Counted from the first letter of the stretch, positions 40,219 to 52,923 are shown. The stretch is 64,000 nucleotides of DNA from Gordius sp. MW1 (GCA_964036665.1 OZ038530.1:22838001-22902000), one strand, 5' to 3'. The notes: generated by a model not told the origin, from the letters alone. Program-made: numbers and translations.

Positions 40219-42410
40219 GGGACATTCCATGTCAAATCGCCACGTTTTCGGCCGACCCCCTCAGAATTTTATAAAATTTGGTGGAAATGTTAAAACTAGT
40301 AAAATTATTAATTTCCCAAAATTTTAGCTCATTTGGGCCACTACTTTTTGAGTTATGGGCGCTCAAATGTCGAAAATCGGCCATTCAAAAAATCGGGCTG
40401 TGACGCTATATTCAATAAAATTTATAAGTTATTGGCCCCCAAATCATAGAATCTTGTTGTAGTAATAGGTAAGACCTATCTCCATAGAAAAAAAATCAAA
40501 AAAATTTTTTTTGTCGATTGGTCATCATCATATAAGAATCGGGGTCAAAATAGCAGAAAAAAACAGCAGAATTGGTCAGAACAAGATTTTAGATAATCAA
40601 TATATTAGAATTAAATCTCAAATGGGAGGGAATTTGATGTGCATCTAACCCTGACCCTAACCTAAAACGCTGGCCTAAAACACTAACCCGAACCTTAACC
40701 CTCCTGACCAATCTTGATCTGACCAATTCTGCTGTTTTTTTTCTGCTAATTTGACCCGGTCCCTCATATAATGCCCGAAATGGCATAACTACTGTTGAAC
40801 CCTCTCAAACCGTTTCAAATTTGGGACAAATGTTTTATACTACCTATTAATCAAATTAAATAAAAGAGAAAGTTGGGCGGCCATCTTGAAGTGGTCATAA
40901 ATTGCTAGAAACGGTATTTTATTTATTTGGCGCCAAAATGACCCTCTAAAATTGGTTTTATTACTCATTTAGCCATCTTATAATTTTATTATATCTATTA
41001 TACAAATATTTTTGCTAAAAATTAACACCCCAACCCCCCCCCCCCCCCCATATTCCCTATAAATTACAATCAAAATAGGGAGTGATTTTTCTCCGAATAG
41101 GCTACATATTTAATTCCCTTTTGAAATAGAAACAGCTTTGAAAAATCACCTTAAATAATAATTTATTTCAAAGTATATATTCATTATTTGTTATTCGATA
41201 TGTAATAAGTATTAAAAAAAGTATGACGGAGGGCATGTCTTCAAGCGCATATAAAACCATAAATTGCATAGCAATTAAAATTAATTTAACATATCTGAAG
41301 TATATTTTAGGTAAGGCAATATGTTTTAGTGTTGCATCAAGCATTTCGTTTTTAAATAAGGTATAAGTTCTCCGGTTGAGGTTAAAGGTGATACAATTTT
41401 TAATATATCCCATTTCTTTAGAGACATTTTGTGAAATTTATTCAAGAAAGCGAAAGAGTTGACGGGGTTCGCATGGGTTAAGCAAACTAACTATTATTTT
41501 TTCATCGTCATAATTTTTATTATAAATTATATTCAAAATTTCGAACGTGGAGGGGATAATTAGTTGATAGTAAAATTAAACGATAAAATATTTTTATTAA
41601 AAGAATTCGACATCATTTAAAATTCGGGCTAGAGGTCATACAAATTAATTCATACGCGCCCACAAAGAAATCAATTTGTGTTGATACGGCAATTTTAAAG
41701 CCTATATTCAATAATCCTGACGATTTTATTATCTATTTTACGAGCCTGTTTCCAAATTACAATAAAATAATTTGTGGGGAAAAATTACTCGCTATTTTAT
41801 TTAAAATTAAAGGGGGGGGGGGGGGGTTGGGGTGTTAATTTATAGCAAAAATATTTGTATAATAGATATAATAATATTATAAGATGGCTAAATGAGTAAT
41901 AAAACCAATTTTAGAGGGTCATTTTGGCGCCAAATAAATAAAATATCGTTTCTAACAATTTATGACCACTTCAAGATGGCCGCCCAACTTTCTCTTTTAT
42001 TTAATTTGATTAATAGGTAGTATAAAACATTTGTCTTAAATTTGAAACGGTTTGAGACGGTTCAACTGTAGTTAGCCATTTCGGCCATTATGAGATGAAC
42101 AATCGACAAAAAAAAATTTTTGATTTTTTTTCTATGGAGATAGGTCTTACCTATTACTACAACAAGATTCTATGATTTGGGGGCCAATAACTTATGAATT
42201 TTATTGAATATAGCGTCACAACTCGATTTTTTAAATTGCCGATTTTCGACATTTGAGCGCCCATAACTTGAAAAATAGTAACCCAAATGAGCTAAAATTT
42301 TCGGAAATTAATAATTTTATTAGTTTTAACATTTCCACCAAATATTATAAAATTCTGAGGGGGTCGGCCGAAAAACGCCTTTTTATGATCGATTTGACAT
42401 GGAATGTCCC
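40219..42410. mobile_element. 2.2-kb foldback element
   Basis: Long inverted arms run from 40219 to about 41060 and from about 41810 to 42410. They start GGGACATTCCATGTCAAATC, share hundreds of bases, and end inside at matching poly-C and poly-G blocks (41030-41049, 41813-41826). ATAT-type sequence flanks both ends, giving at most a 2-4 bp duplication. The centre (41070-41805) has no recognisable protein. A 228-bp MITE interrupts the left arm. The element fills the space between the 3' ends of the 281-aa gene and the LEM gene. The superfamily is unresolved. Confidence 0.8.
40536..40763. mobile_element. MITE with telomere-like core nested in the foldback arm
   Basis: Inverted ends contain GGGTCAAAATAGCAG and CTGCTAATTTGACCC. 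An exact 8-bp duplication TCATATAA (40528-40535 and 40764-40771) flanks it. The other arm of the foldback lacks it, so it inserted after the foldback formed. The core carries CCCTGACCCTAACC units. Confidence 0.85.
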
Positions 42411-42555
42411 ATATATAATTGAATCTTAATTATTTATAACACTCTTAAAATTTCTAAAATCATAATTAATTCAGTTTTATTAAATGATAATGTATAATAT
42501 AGCAATGAATGTTAAAAATAATGTTAATCAATCATTTCACATAATATAGATCATA

Positions 42556-43696
42556 TTAATCCATGATTGGTATGGCATTATCATCATCATGCCAATTCAC
42601 TAACTTGGGTAAACTTAGCAAAATGCCAACCAAAATAATTGCTATCACAAGGTAGTATAAATATTTTTTCCCTGATGAATCCCTACTTTCCCTCTTGGAA
42701 TCTTTGTTCCAATATCTACCTCTAGCATCAATCATACTTCTTCCTTGGTTGTTTGCAGATAGGGGTTTAGTCCTGTTGTTTGAGCATTAATATTATTGCT
42801 ATGTTATTTGTCATTACATTTTTTGTAATTTATACTTGCAATTCAATAAATACTTATATATCATATCTATTGACTATCATTTTTAACAAAACAAAGAGTT
42901 AAATTAAAATATTGACCAAATTGTTATAGATAAAAACTTGATTTATTCTTAAGTTCATATTACCTTTAAATAGGTTTATTATTTAAAAAGATGGCAATAA
43001 AAAGCATTATATTACTTTATTTCATAATTTTGGTATCTTGATGCAGAATATGTTTCTTCTGTTTGTGGTTTGACTTCAAATCGTTTGTTTAGGTGTGGGG
43101 ATTCATATTCAAAATTTTCAAAGTCTCTAATAGGCCTACGTCTCATGTCAACAGGGCTTCAAGTAATAACAACATTTTTAAATTATATATCATGGCCTAT
43201 AGTGTTTTTTATAAAGCACATTTTTTTAAATTAGATAAACATGTATAACATTGGTGCTCTTACGATTGTATGTCATTCAAAAATTAAAAGAATTACCTCC
43301 ATTTGTTAAGTCTAAAAGAGTTTTCTTTTGTTGTTGAAATTTGGTCATTTTCAGGTAAATTTGGGTATAATTTGCTAGAATCATTAATAGTGGGATTTTC
43401 TTTGAAAATGTTCTGGTCGTTTTTAACAATAGGTTCTGAGCTCTCTTCTGTATCATCGAGATCTTCCTCAACTTCATAGATTTGTTCTTTTTCTTCCGTA
43501 TGATTTCCTAATATCTTCTTTAACTTATTCTCATAAAACTTTCTTGTAGATGCTATTGAATATTTATAATTCAACAAGGTTTACAATTACCTACAATTGG
43601 ACCAGCTTGTATCCCACTTTCTATTAATCGTTCACGTAATTCATCATCAGTTAACATCTCAATCGTCGACAAATTTTGATTTATAGTAATGTCCAT
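42556..43696 (-). CDS. emerin-like LEM-domain inner nuclear membrane protein
   Basis: LEM proteins sit in the inner nuclear membrane and bind the chromatin protein BAF. Four exons in phase (43696-43591, 43552-43297, 43156-43016, 42772-42556) give 239 aa. The LEM domain is at residues about 10-47: MLTDDELRERLIESGIQAGP, then STRKFYENKLKKIL, which matches the family's GP-I-x-x-TR-x-x-Y-x-x-KL core. The middle is acidic and low in complexity, then Arg-rich (DMRRRPIRDFENF). One C-terminal membrane helix (YLYYLVIAIILVGILLSLP) is followed by a short acidic tail. This is the layout of emerin and of fly otefin/bocksbeutel. Intron 1 is 38 nt. Which orthologue it is cannot be decided. Confidence 0.88.
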
Positions 43697-44950
43697 TGCT
43701 TTAAATTAGTGAATGCGTGAAATTTATACATATGGTAAATTTAGAATAAGTTCAAATTGGGGATCATATAGTCTAATGGATTTAAAAAAATTTAGTAAAA
43801 TTTAAACCATCAGTATGCATATATCGAATTATATATAATTCAATAAAAAAATTTATAATCAACAACATATAAATAATAGTATAAATTCTACGATAAGAAC
43901 AAATGATCTTGAGATGATCTTTCAAAACTAGTCTTAGCAAAGCTTCTCGTCAAACTTAGAATTTTTGATGAAGATATAAAAATAATACGAAAATTTTTAA
44001 AATTCTAGCAAATCATTTCAGATATTGAATTCAAATATTTAATAAATAAAATTTCTATTTGAAATATAGAAACTTTTGTTTAATAACCTAGACTTTTGTA
44101 TTGCTAAAGCCTATTAGTCATTTGTTTACCGTTGATTCACAGAAAATTGTAGCCACATATAATTTGACTAAATATTTGTTTTTATAATATCAAAATGAAA
44201 AAATAAATTTTTACTTTGATTTTTCCTTTTAAAAAATTAGAAACCTGGAACTTAACTAACTCCTTTCTTATCGAAGGAACGATGAACCGGAGAGGGATCA
44301 ATACTAGTGATGATGCGAAACATTCGGGAAATTTTCGAATATTTGGAAAAATTTGCCCGAGATTGAGACGAGATTTTATCAGTGAGATTTTGGTTTCAAA
44401 ATTTCTTTATTGACTATTATTACAGTAATTTTGTTGTTTACATTTATTTAATGATTCATATTTTAGATGATAAAAGAAAATTAATAGAACTGGATTACCT
44501 TTGGTATTTGGTCTTGTAACATCCAAGTAGCCACCTAAAATTCAACGTTAATAAACTATGAGCTCCCCTTAAGGCATGACGATAATTCTCTAATTTATTT
44601 ATAGTATCCTTATCATTAAGATGCATTATGAACTTACTGACTTTAACTAGGTTCTGATGAGGTATTAAATATTATTAAAGCACTTTCAAATTTTGTAAGA
44701 ATTACTTGATCCCGATGTTATGATATTTTGAATTGTTGGTTAATTAATCAAAAATTTCATATAAACTTGGTTACAATTTAGGCACCTTAACTCTGCCTAT
44801 CGAACAATTGCCTTCAAAAGCATGTATATTATGCTTGAACTTATGGTAAACTCTATAATTATTCATATTATGCACTAGTTGTTCCCTTATTACCTTATAA
44901 AGGTTTGGTTGGCATTCGAATACACTTAAATTTTTCTGCGATTTTGCACT
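43697..44950. other. intergenic, nothing recognised
   Basis: Includes the presumed LEM gene promoter. No repeats or reading frames that I can support. Confidence 0.35.
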
Positions 44951-46702
44951 TGTAGTAACCACTATTATTTAATTGATTGCTCGCGGCATACTACATTAAA
45001 TTCACTTCGCGACGTTAATTGACTTAATTGTATTGTCACATATAGCTCGCGGTATCCTACATTAAATTAACCATTAAACGTTAATTGACTTAATGTATTA
45101 CTTCGATTAGCTCGCGATTATAAGGAAGTGTTTTACACTTCCTTATTACTCGCTTTCTCGCTAACGTTTCTATTTTGATTGATGCTAAATAAAGTATTTA
45201 TTCCTTAATAATTGGTTACCCCGCCTTTCGGGGGAGCCGTTTTTTTACCTCCCCCAGAACACTCCCTTAAGTAACGGCGTCTTGGTTTTCTTTGTTAAAA
45301 TGATGCAACCCAGATATTGTGCACTACTTTGTCAATCCAGCATCCAATACAAATATTGAAGACACGATCGAGCTGCAACAACCACCTTCAACCTCAACTA
45401 ACCTCGAGCAATACGTGTACGACTGCTGTGAGGGAAACAAGCTGCCTACCTACCTGATTGTTTCTACGACGAAAACCATGATGCCCTATTACACCTCTAC
45501 ATAATCAACAACAACGTCTGCCGAACGCTTAAATTGTCCACTGTTTTGCGCATGGCCCTTCACAAAACATATCACAACATAACCAACACCACATGGCCTC
45601 TTGCAACGAGCAAAGACTACGTTGGGCAAAACAATAACACCTACTACCAGCTTTTTCACCACCGCTGACCCGGCATATATCGCAAAGACTGCAATGACCA
45701 CACCTTAAGATCTTTATAAATTTTTGCGCATGCCTTTTGGGCTACGTAATGCTGCTTAAACATTCCAACGCTTCATTGATCAGGCTTTCCATGGTCTCAA
45801 TTTCACCTTCGCTTTGGACGAGATTTTAATCGCAAGTACAACATCTAGACCACTTACGTCAAGTATTTAAACGATTAAGAGTTTAATATAAAAATTAATT
45901 TAAACAAATGCTAATGGGGATGTCCTTCTATAGTTTCCTAGGACATCACGTTTCCCCACAAGGTTTAACGCCAATACCAGAGAAGATCTCGGCAATCAAG
46001 AATTATGCCACCCCGACCACTATGACACACCTACGTCGTTTCGTAGGAATGATAAATTTTTACAGACGTTTTATACCTAACTGTGCGCTCCTTCTACAAC
46101 CACTGACTGATCTCCTCAATGACGCAAAAGGACCCTTGGGCATGACGCAGAGCGCACACGGCGCATTCCACAAGATTAAGATAAGGCTCGATGAAATCTC
46201 GACCCTTAATCATTTAGTGGATGGTGCCAACATCTCTATTGCAACCGACGCGTCAAACTCTGCCATCTGAGGTGTTTTACACCAAATCGTAAAACGGGAA
46301 ATCATTCCTTTATCCTTTTTCTACCTCAAATTGAGCAAAACACAAACTCGATACAGCACATTCGGGATAGAACTGCTAGCAATTTATCTTTTAATTAAAA
46401 ATTACCGAAACATTTTAGAAGGTCGCGACTTTACAATTTTACTGATCAAAAACCATTTACCCTCTCATTTCTAAATCCGATAAATACTCGCCGCGTGAAA
46501 TACGACAATTAGACTATATCTCACAATTTACTTCAGATATACAGTTTATTAAAGGTAAGGCGAATATAGTAACAGACACTTTGTCTCGAATCGATATCGA
46601 TTCCACACAACAACCAAACTCCATTTAACACAAACACATCAGAAGGAATTTCTATGACACAAAAACAAGAACAATCAATTTAATAGTAGTGGTTACTACA
46701 CA
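44951..46702 (+). mobile_element. fossil Ty3/Gypsy element, partial
   Basis: An LTR-like stretch beginning TGTAGTAACCACTATT (44951-45215) is followed by GGTTACCCCGCC, close to the primer-binding region of the element at 26226-27602. Gag-like sequence at 45400-45690 matches that element. Pol remnants follow: reverse transcriptase (MPFGLRNAA, about 45730-45840; FLGHHVSPQGLTPIPEK, 45935-45985; FVGMINFYRRFIPNCA) and RNase H (SIATDASNSAI and TQTRYSTFGIELLAI, up to about 46600). Integrase and the rest of pol are missing. The right border carries an inverted copy of the left terminal 25 bases. It is broken in several places. Confidence 0.75.
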
Positions 46703-48318
46703 CTTTACTACAATATAGAAGCATTAGCCTTATAAAAAACTTATGGTAATTCTTTTAGATGTTTGTGTACACAATATGCGGTCCTACACTATAATAGAAT
46801 CGTTTACTTCTTATGAAAATGTATTTGTTGTAAAATTATATTTGTGCATTTTATTAAAAATCTCAAAACTTTTATGTTCCTATTCCAAACACAACGCTAC
46901 TTTAATTCGTGCTTTTACAGCATTGTGATGGTGCAACTAACTATTTGTGCTATGAAATGATAAAATGTTTTTAATCGTACATTCAGGGTTTTTATAACAA
47001 ACATGTGACAAAATCTTTAAGAACGAACTGATGACCATTATATCAGAAAGCTGAAATTCATATCTTAAATTATTTATCTAAAAACACTACTTATTTTTGC
47101 CAATAACTATTCTCGGCTATTGAAATATTTAAATAGCGTGTTAAGGTTTTTGAGTTAAAATGGTTCGCATTTTTGAGTTTTATCTGTTTATATAATAGTT
47201 TTTTAAAAAATCTTGAAGAAAAATTGAGAGAATATAAAATAAAATAAAAATCGAGATATGTAGAGATTTCGCGTCGAGACGAGGCCAAGATTTTCTAGAC
47301 CGAGACGAGATCGATATTCTCATGGCTCCCGAGACAAGACAAGATCTTGCTTTAGAAACTGAGATGAGATCAAAACCAGAGAGCAGAAAAGCCCGGCCCG
47401 CTGCCCGCCTGGCCCACGGGCTGGGCTCGGCAGCTGTCGTAAATTTAGATTTTCGGACGGGCCAAGGTGGGCATCGTAACAAGATGGGGAAATCAGGCGA
47501 AATTATTTTAAATTAATGCATTAATTTGTTTCGTGTAATATTTTGCCCATTTTAATTTGATTGTATATAATCCTTTTCTTATCCAAAATATCGAAAATGA
47601 GTACGAAAATTTTTTACAATATATAACGATATTACCAAAATTATAAAAATTTCATTTCGATGCGGGCAGGCAGCTCTGATAATTCGGGTATGGCCAAGCA
47701 GACACTTTGAAGGGAGTTGGCGGTTCCATGCAGGCAGCTTAGTTATAAACAAATCTGACCTCGATTTGAAACACTAATGATTACATATTTAACCAGTTGT
47801 TTGGATTAAATATAGAGGGAAGCAATAACTTGGTTCACAAAAAATAACTAAGAAATTTATTTAATTTTTTTTTCTCTTAAATAAAATTAGTCTGATTAGC
47901 TTTTTGAAAATTATTATAGTTATTTTTTTTAATTGGCGATTAATTATCTTAGGTCGGTTAAGTAGGTAAAACAGTATTTAAGTGTATTTTTATTGCATCA
48001 CAAACTTTTTAATATCATAATAAAAAAAATGTCAAAAAAGCCCTTTGTGATATTTGCTTATGGTATGAACATAAGGCTAAGGTTTTTTTTTTATTTTTTT
48101 ATCCAAAGTCATATAAAAGCAGATTAAACTAATTTGTAAATTTGAAGGGATACATTAAAAATCATTTGTTGCATTTAAAGTTAGAATTAAAAGAAGAGAA
48201 AAATCTCTTGAACAAACTTAACTACTTAGTTTGATCCTTAACATATTCTATTTAATCATTTATGCATATGTATAAAACGCGTTCAAGGCAGAGATATTTA
48301 ATGCGTGTCAGTATGCGT
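46703..48318. other. intergenic with dispersed repeat remnants
   Basis: 46750-47100 resembles 20750-21140 (old repeat). 47240-47370 is rich in GAGACGAGA-type words, also present at 26120-26225 next to the younger LTR element. 47395-47465 is a GC-rich patch (GCCCGGCCCGCTGCCCGCC) unlike its surroundings. No gene was recognised. Confidence 0.45.
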
Positions 48319-50098
48319 TTAAGATTTATCGTTATTTGGTCGTCGAAATAATTCGCACAATGAATCGAGATCATTACGTATTTTATTGACCATCGTCATG
48401 GTGGTGGGTATAGTTGATGAAGCAGCGACGCTGTATATACCATGTTTGGTAGAGTTCTCTGATACATTTGGAGATTCTTTAGACAGTGCGACCCAACTGC
48501 TCCCACCATCTTGTTCATCAGGCCAAATTCCGGAACCAAAGCGATATAATACCCTCAATCCTTCGGGTCCTGCATTATCCAAAATGGCAAGTAACTTAAT
48601 CGTTAGTTCTTTGCAGTTGTCTATCGTAGAGGTTATTTGAGAGAATGGCAGGGCTTTTAACCTGTCACGTATACCTAACAGCTCCGTATCTTCTATGATA
48701 CTAGCCTCCAATTGGTAAACTCTGTACAATGAGCGGATTTCCAAGTTAATCATGGTAGCGTAAAGATTCTGTAGACTCAGTATTTGTCGCTTAAGTAAGG
48801 TTGGAATATGACTGGCCATCGATTTCAATCTTTCAGTCGCCATACCTTCCAACTCTGATATCTTAGTAACACTAGAAAAGGGATCCTCGGGAACGAAACT
48901 TTCCAAATTTCTTGTGACACTCATGGCTTTCGCAGCAAATAGAATGGCCGTAGTCTCGTAAATGAATATGTACTGATCAAGCGTTTGAACCATGAAGGCT
49001 CTCTGGGCCCGTAGCCGTTTAACTAGATCAAAAACGGTAAAGTCAAGTGATAATCTATCATGAGCTAAGTAATTCATTATGGAGTGAATGGCTATGAACG
49101 CGCCGGTTCTACCTACCCCAGCTGAGCAATGAACCAATAGGTGTGGTTTGCGATCAGTTATTTTAGGGATCACCTCAATTATGTCTTTTTCATCGTAGGG
49201 TACGGTTTGATTCATGCAGCTTAGTAACTTAACGAGAGATAACCCATGATCACTTGGCTTTCCGTGGTCCGGCCAATTAAGGTATTGAAAATGCTGAACC
49301 TCCCTATTATCAGGCCCATGAAAAAGACGCAGGACACGGTTAACAATGCCGTGTTCTTCGTCGCTAGTGTAAGAAATTAATTTGATAGTAAATACCTCTT
49401 CGGGAGCGTGTGAGGGTGCGTTAAAAACAAGCCTTTCACCCTCGGGTGGCCAATACCTGTTTTAAATTTTAAGCAAAAACAGTTCTGAAATGTAAAGTAG
49501 ATATATCATAAGACTAATTTGGAAAAGTACATTAGTTTTAAGACTTGGTAGACAATGTACCTTGCATGTCTTAAGGGTATCATTAGGTGAAATATTAAAT
49601 AACATACCTTTCACATTTGTTATGACCACCTTCGACCAAATTGCAAAGCATGAGAATCAATTTAATCTCCTCTTGCCAAATCATGTGCCAAAAATCTGGG
49701 ATAGTCAATAGCAAAGGACCCTGACTAGCTACATATTCATTTTCAAACATGGCACCGTTGATGTAACTCGCGTTGATGTAACAAATTTCAATGGGATGTA
49801 CTTGTTCTTTCGCCACCAAGTTTTCAGTTAAAACATCTCCAAGCAGTGGCTTTAAAATAACACGATTATAATCATAAGGTATTACATCGGAGTAACGATT
49901 TTTTTTAACGTTACATTCTAGACATGCTACAAGTGACGAGGTTTTGTCCAGTGTTTCGACATTTTGATCTTTAGACCTAGATGGCTTAACCACATTTTCC
50001 GACAATTTTAACTTGACAAATTCATTTCTCAAGGATTCATAATTATTTTTCTCGCTCTCGTTATACTGATTTAAAAAATTTTTCAAAATATTTATCAT
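48319..50098 (-). CDS. classical protein tyrosine phosphatase, single catalytic domain
   Basis: Removes phosphate from tyrosine in proteins, probably in the cytosol. Two exons in phase (50098-49608 and 49456-48319) give 542 aa. The catalytic domain fills residues about 60-325, with KNRYSDVIPYDYNRV, YINASYINGAMF, the substrate-loop region, the WPD loop (NWPDHGKPSDHG), the signature HCSAGVGRTGAF with its catalytic Cys and Arg, and the Q-loop (QTLDQYIF). About 215 non-catalytic, partly helical residues follow. There is no membrane segment or second domain. The leader (MINILKNFLNQ) recalls PTPN12/18/22, but that is weak. The frame stays open upstream to about 50185, so an extra 5' exon is possible and the start is uncertain. 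Confidence 0.85.
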
Positions 50099-50209
50099 GT
50101 CAAACGCGTTCTCGAACTCAAAACCGTTAAGTAAATGGTTTGATAGCGACAGCTTAAATCTGCTAAGATCAATTACAGACCCTTTAATAGATTAGCAAGT
50201 TTACTATGC

Positions 50210-50326
50210 ATGGGCGTAGCAGGGAGGGGCGGCTGCCCGATATAATTATGGCGTAAATTACAAAAATTACTATTTTGCCCCTAAGCATTATTGCCCCTTA
50301 TACTTCCAATCCTGCCTACGCCCATG
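50210..50326. mobile_element. MITE, GGGCGTAG family
   Basis: Ends CATGGGCGTAGCAGGGA and AATCCTGCCTACGCCCATG. The flanks TTACTATG and TTACAATG match at 7 of 8 positions, consistent with a hAT duplication. It lies about 110 bp upstream of the phosphatase start codon. Confidence 0.8.
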
Positions 50327-50505
50327 TTACAATGCGTATATAATTAAACAAATTACAACTTTATCAATTATCCATATAAAAACTATATATTTTCTTGATA
50401 TGAGAGCATCGACAAAGGTCAAACTAATTTGGACAAATCAATTTATTTTTAGTTAAGTGAAGATTTTCATATTATATACAAAATAAATAATAAAAACATT
50501 CCACA

Positions 50506-50665
50506 CATGGGCGTAGCCAGCATTGGAATTAGTGGGGGCAGTAATGAATTAGGAAGGGCAAATTGATAATTTTTTGAAATTAGCTATAATTTTAATAAAA
50601 ACAAAATTTTGGATTTAGAGCGGGGGCAGCTACCCCTCCTTGCCCCACCCCCTTGGCGACTCATA
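50506..50665. mobile_element. MITE, GGGCGTAG family
   Basis: Begins CATGGGCGTAGCCAGC and ends GGCGACTCATA. An exact 8-bp duplication ATTCCACA (50498-50505 and 50666-50673) flanks it. Confidence 0.82.
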
Positions 50666-50673
50666 ATTCCACA

Positions 50674-51319
50674 CATATTAACTGAGCGCCAATTATTTCA
50701 TTAGAAACCTATTCTTATCAGACCATGGATTTTTAAAAAAAAATAACTAAACGTTCTCGAAAATATAAATTTTTCACTTCTTTTTTACTCAGGCAACTGT
50801 ACGATACAACTTTAAATCTTTTGCGACTCTGAGCCTATTTTAGTCGACAATGATATAGATTTTTGTTTTAACCAATATTTGCCTTTTTTTGTATTAAGCT
50901 TATATATGTGACTTTGTTATCATACCAATAAACTTGTTATTAAAAAATATAAAAACATAATTTCTATACAAAACTAGGTCCGGAGGGAGAAAAATATTAA
51001 AGTTTTTTCTTAACTTTGCCATCAGAAATTTTTTTTTGTTAAATATACACTTTAAATAAAATATTGTTTAATGAAGAATTCTATGTCACATTATTTTCAA
51101 ATAAAAAGTAATTTTGGTCGCTTAGTTTAGAGTAAACATTTGAAGCCAAAAAACAGTAAAGAGTATTTTGAGAAATATTTTCAACAGTTTTTATTGTTAA
51201 GATAATTTATGATAATAGACTTTTAAATAGTTTTAGGTGACACTCTTTTATATCGCCATATATATATCAACGTGAAAACAAGAATGGGAAGGGTCGTAAA
51301 CCAGCTTAAGTTATTATAG
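50674..51319. other. intergenic, nothing recognised
   Basis: AT-rich sequence without frames, repeats or RNA genes that I can support. Confidence 0.35.
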
Positions 51320-51389
51320 TTAAAAAATAGAGCTGCTAAAGTTACTTTTCAACGGTAACTATTTAAGCTACAATTACTTTAAAAAAATG

Positions 51390-52262
51390 AAAACCCGCAC
51401 CTCCAGGAGGCTCTCCACGAATGTATAGGCGGACAAGCTCGAGTCAGCCGAACGACCACTCGGTGTGACCCAAAAGGAATGGGATCTTCCCCTAATAGCA
51501 CGTTCAACTCCTTTTCAATTGGGCCTTTTCCAAGAGCGGTTACGAATGGCTCGAAGCTATCTCGAGCAGAAATTTGGGACTACATATGTCTGAGGAGGAG
51601 TTACGCATAGCAATAAGCCTCCGTCTCGGATGTGACATAGTATCCCATTTCGTAAGCGATCTCTGCTAACAACCGGTCCATCCCAATGGTCATCATCTCC
51701 TCCATTGCAAATACAGCAAAGGCCGCAAACCCAGGCACACGGCGATCAACAAAATTATCGGTCAGTACCTTAGGAAGGCTGGCTACCCAAACACCTTGGA
51801 GCCCGTCGGCCTTAGCACCACCGATGGGAAAAAACCAGACGGGGTCACACTCATCCCATGGTCCCGTGGACTGAATCTCACTTGGGACTTCACCACGGTC
51901 GACATATTTGCCCCATCCAACTCCTCTCCCGACCTTATAGTCAGTGCAGAGAATGGGAAGACAGCCAAATATTTTTCCCTCGCGAACACAATATTCATTC
52001 CCGTAGTGGCAACCACAATTGGAAATTTAGGCGCCGAAACTCTCGCACTTCTGAAACAAATTGGAAAAGCGATCTCCAGCGTCTCTTTAAATTTGAAAGA
52101 GTACTTTTTTATCAGGCAAAAGATCACAATGGGAATCGTTAAATCCAGCCCGATTTCCATACACGGATCAATACCATCCATTTAGTTATAGCGCGCTTTT
52201 ATATATTTTTAATCGTGAATGTAATTTTTTGTTTACCATCTAATAAAGACTCATTAAAAAAA
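51390..52262 (+). mobile_element. 3' end of the zinc finger/endonuclease-type LINE
   Basis: The last open stretch (51796-52185) encodes KKPDGVTLIPWSRGLNLTWD and FTTVDIFAPSNSS, the best preserved version of this motif pair in the window. Then come a 3' UTR with AATAAAG and a poly(A)-like end at 52254-52262. Upstream frames are broken by frameshifts and stops. It is 5'-truncated inside the pol region. Confidence 0.8.
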
Positions 52263-52923
52263 ATTAATTACAGTTAAATTTTTTCAAAAGTAGCTGAATA
52301 CAGTTATTTACCTGATGGAACTAGTTACATTAAAAGTTACTCGGGTAAATGAAAAAAAACTATGTTCACTGATATAATTTATTCATATATTAGAATAAAA
52401 ATCGCAGGGTAACATATGGTGATTCGATTAATAAAACGTTATATTCTATATTGTCATCTAACGTGTCCGCTTTTCACTAGATATTAGTTTACCAAGGATA
52501 AGCGCTCGACGGGGGCGCTGGATTTGGGGTAATAAAATGTTTTTTAAATTTATGAAAAGTAGTATACCTTTTTAAAGGCCCATCATTATTATTAAAATTA
52601 AAAAAGGTGTAAATACACTCTTGGATCCTTTCCGACTTTGAGAGCTACAAAAATCTAGCCTAGAAGTTCAACTACGTCCTTTTGATCCTTCTGGTGAGGG
52701 ATCAATAAATTAATATATTTCAACGGTCTATTTCAGTCATTTTTGGGTTGCATAATGTGCATACAAATATCATTTTCTTGGTTTCTTTTTTGTTAGAAAA
52801 AAGTAGTTATCAAAGAATGGCCAAGGTGTTTTGTTTTAAATTTCCATTTCAAATAAAAATAATACAAGCTATATGGTACTAAAATATAAATAATTCAACC
52901 TTCATCAATATTATATTATAAGT

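Noticed and set aside
41168-41413. Open frame in the centre of the 2.2-kb foldback as a transposase
   Set aside because: 81 residues with no catalytic motif or similarity, in an AT-rich stretch where such frames arise by chance.
44216-44413. Basic open frame between the LEM gene and the Gypsy fossil
   Set aside because: Short, with no splice partners or recognised motif.
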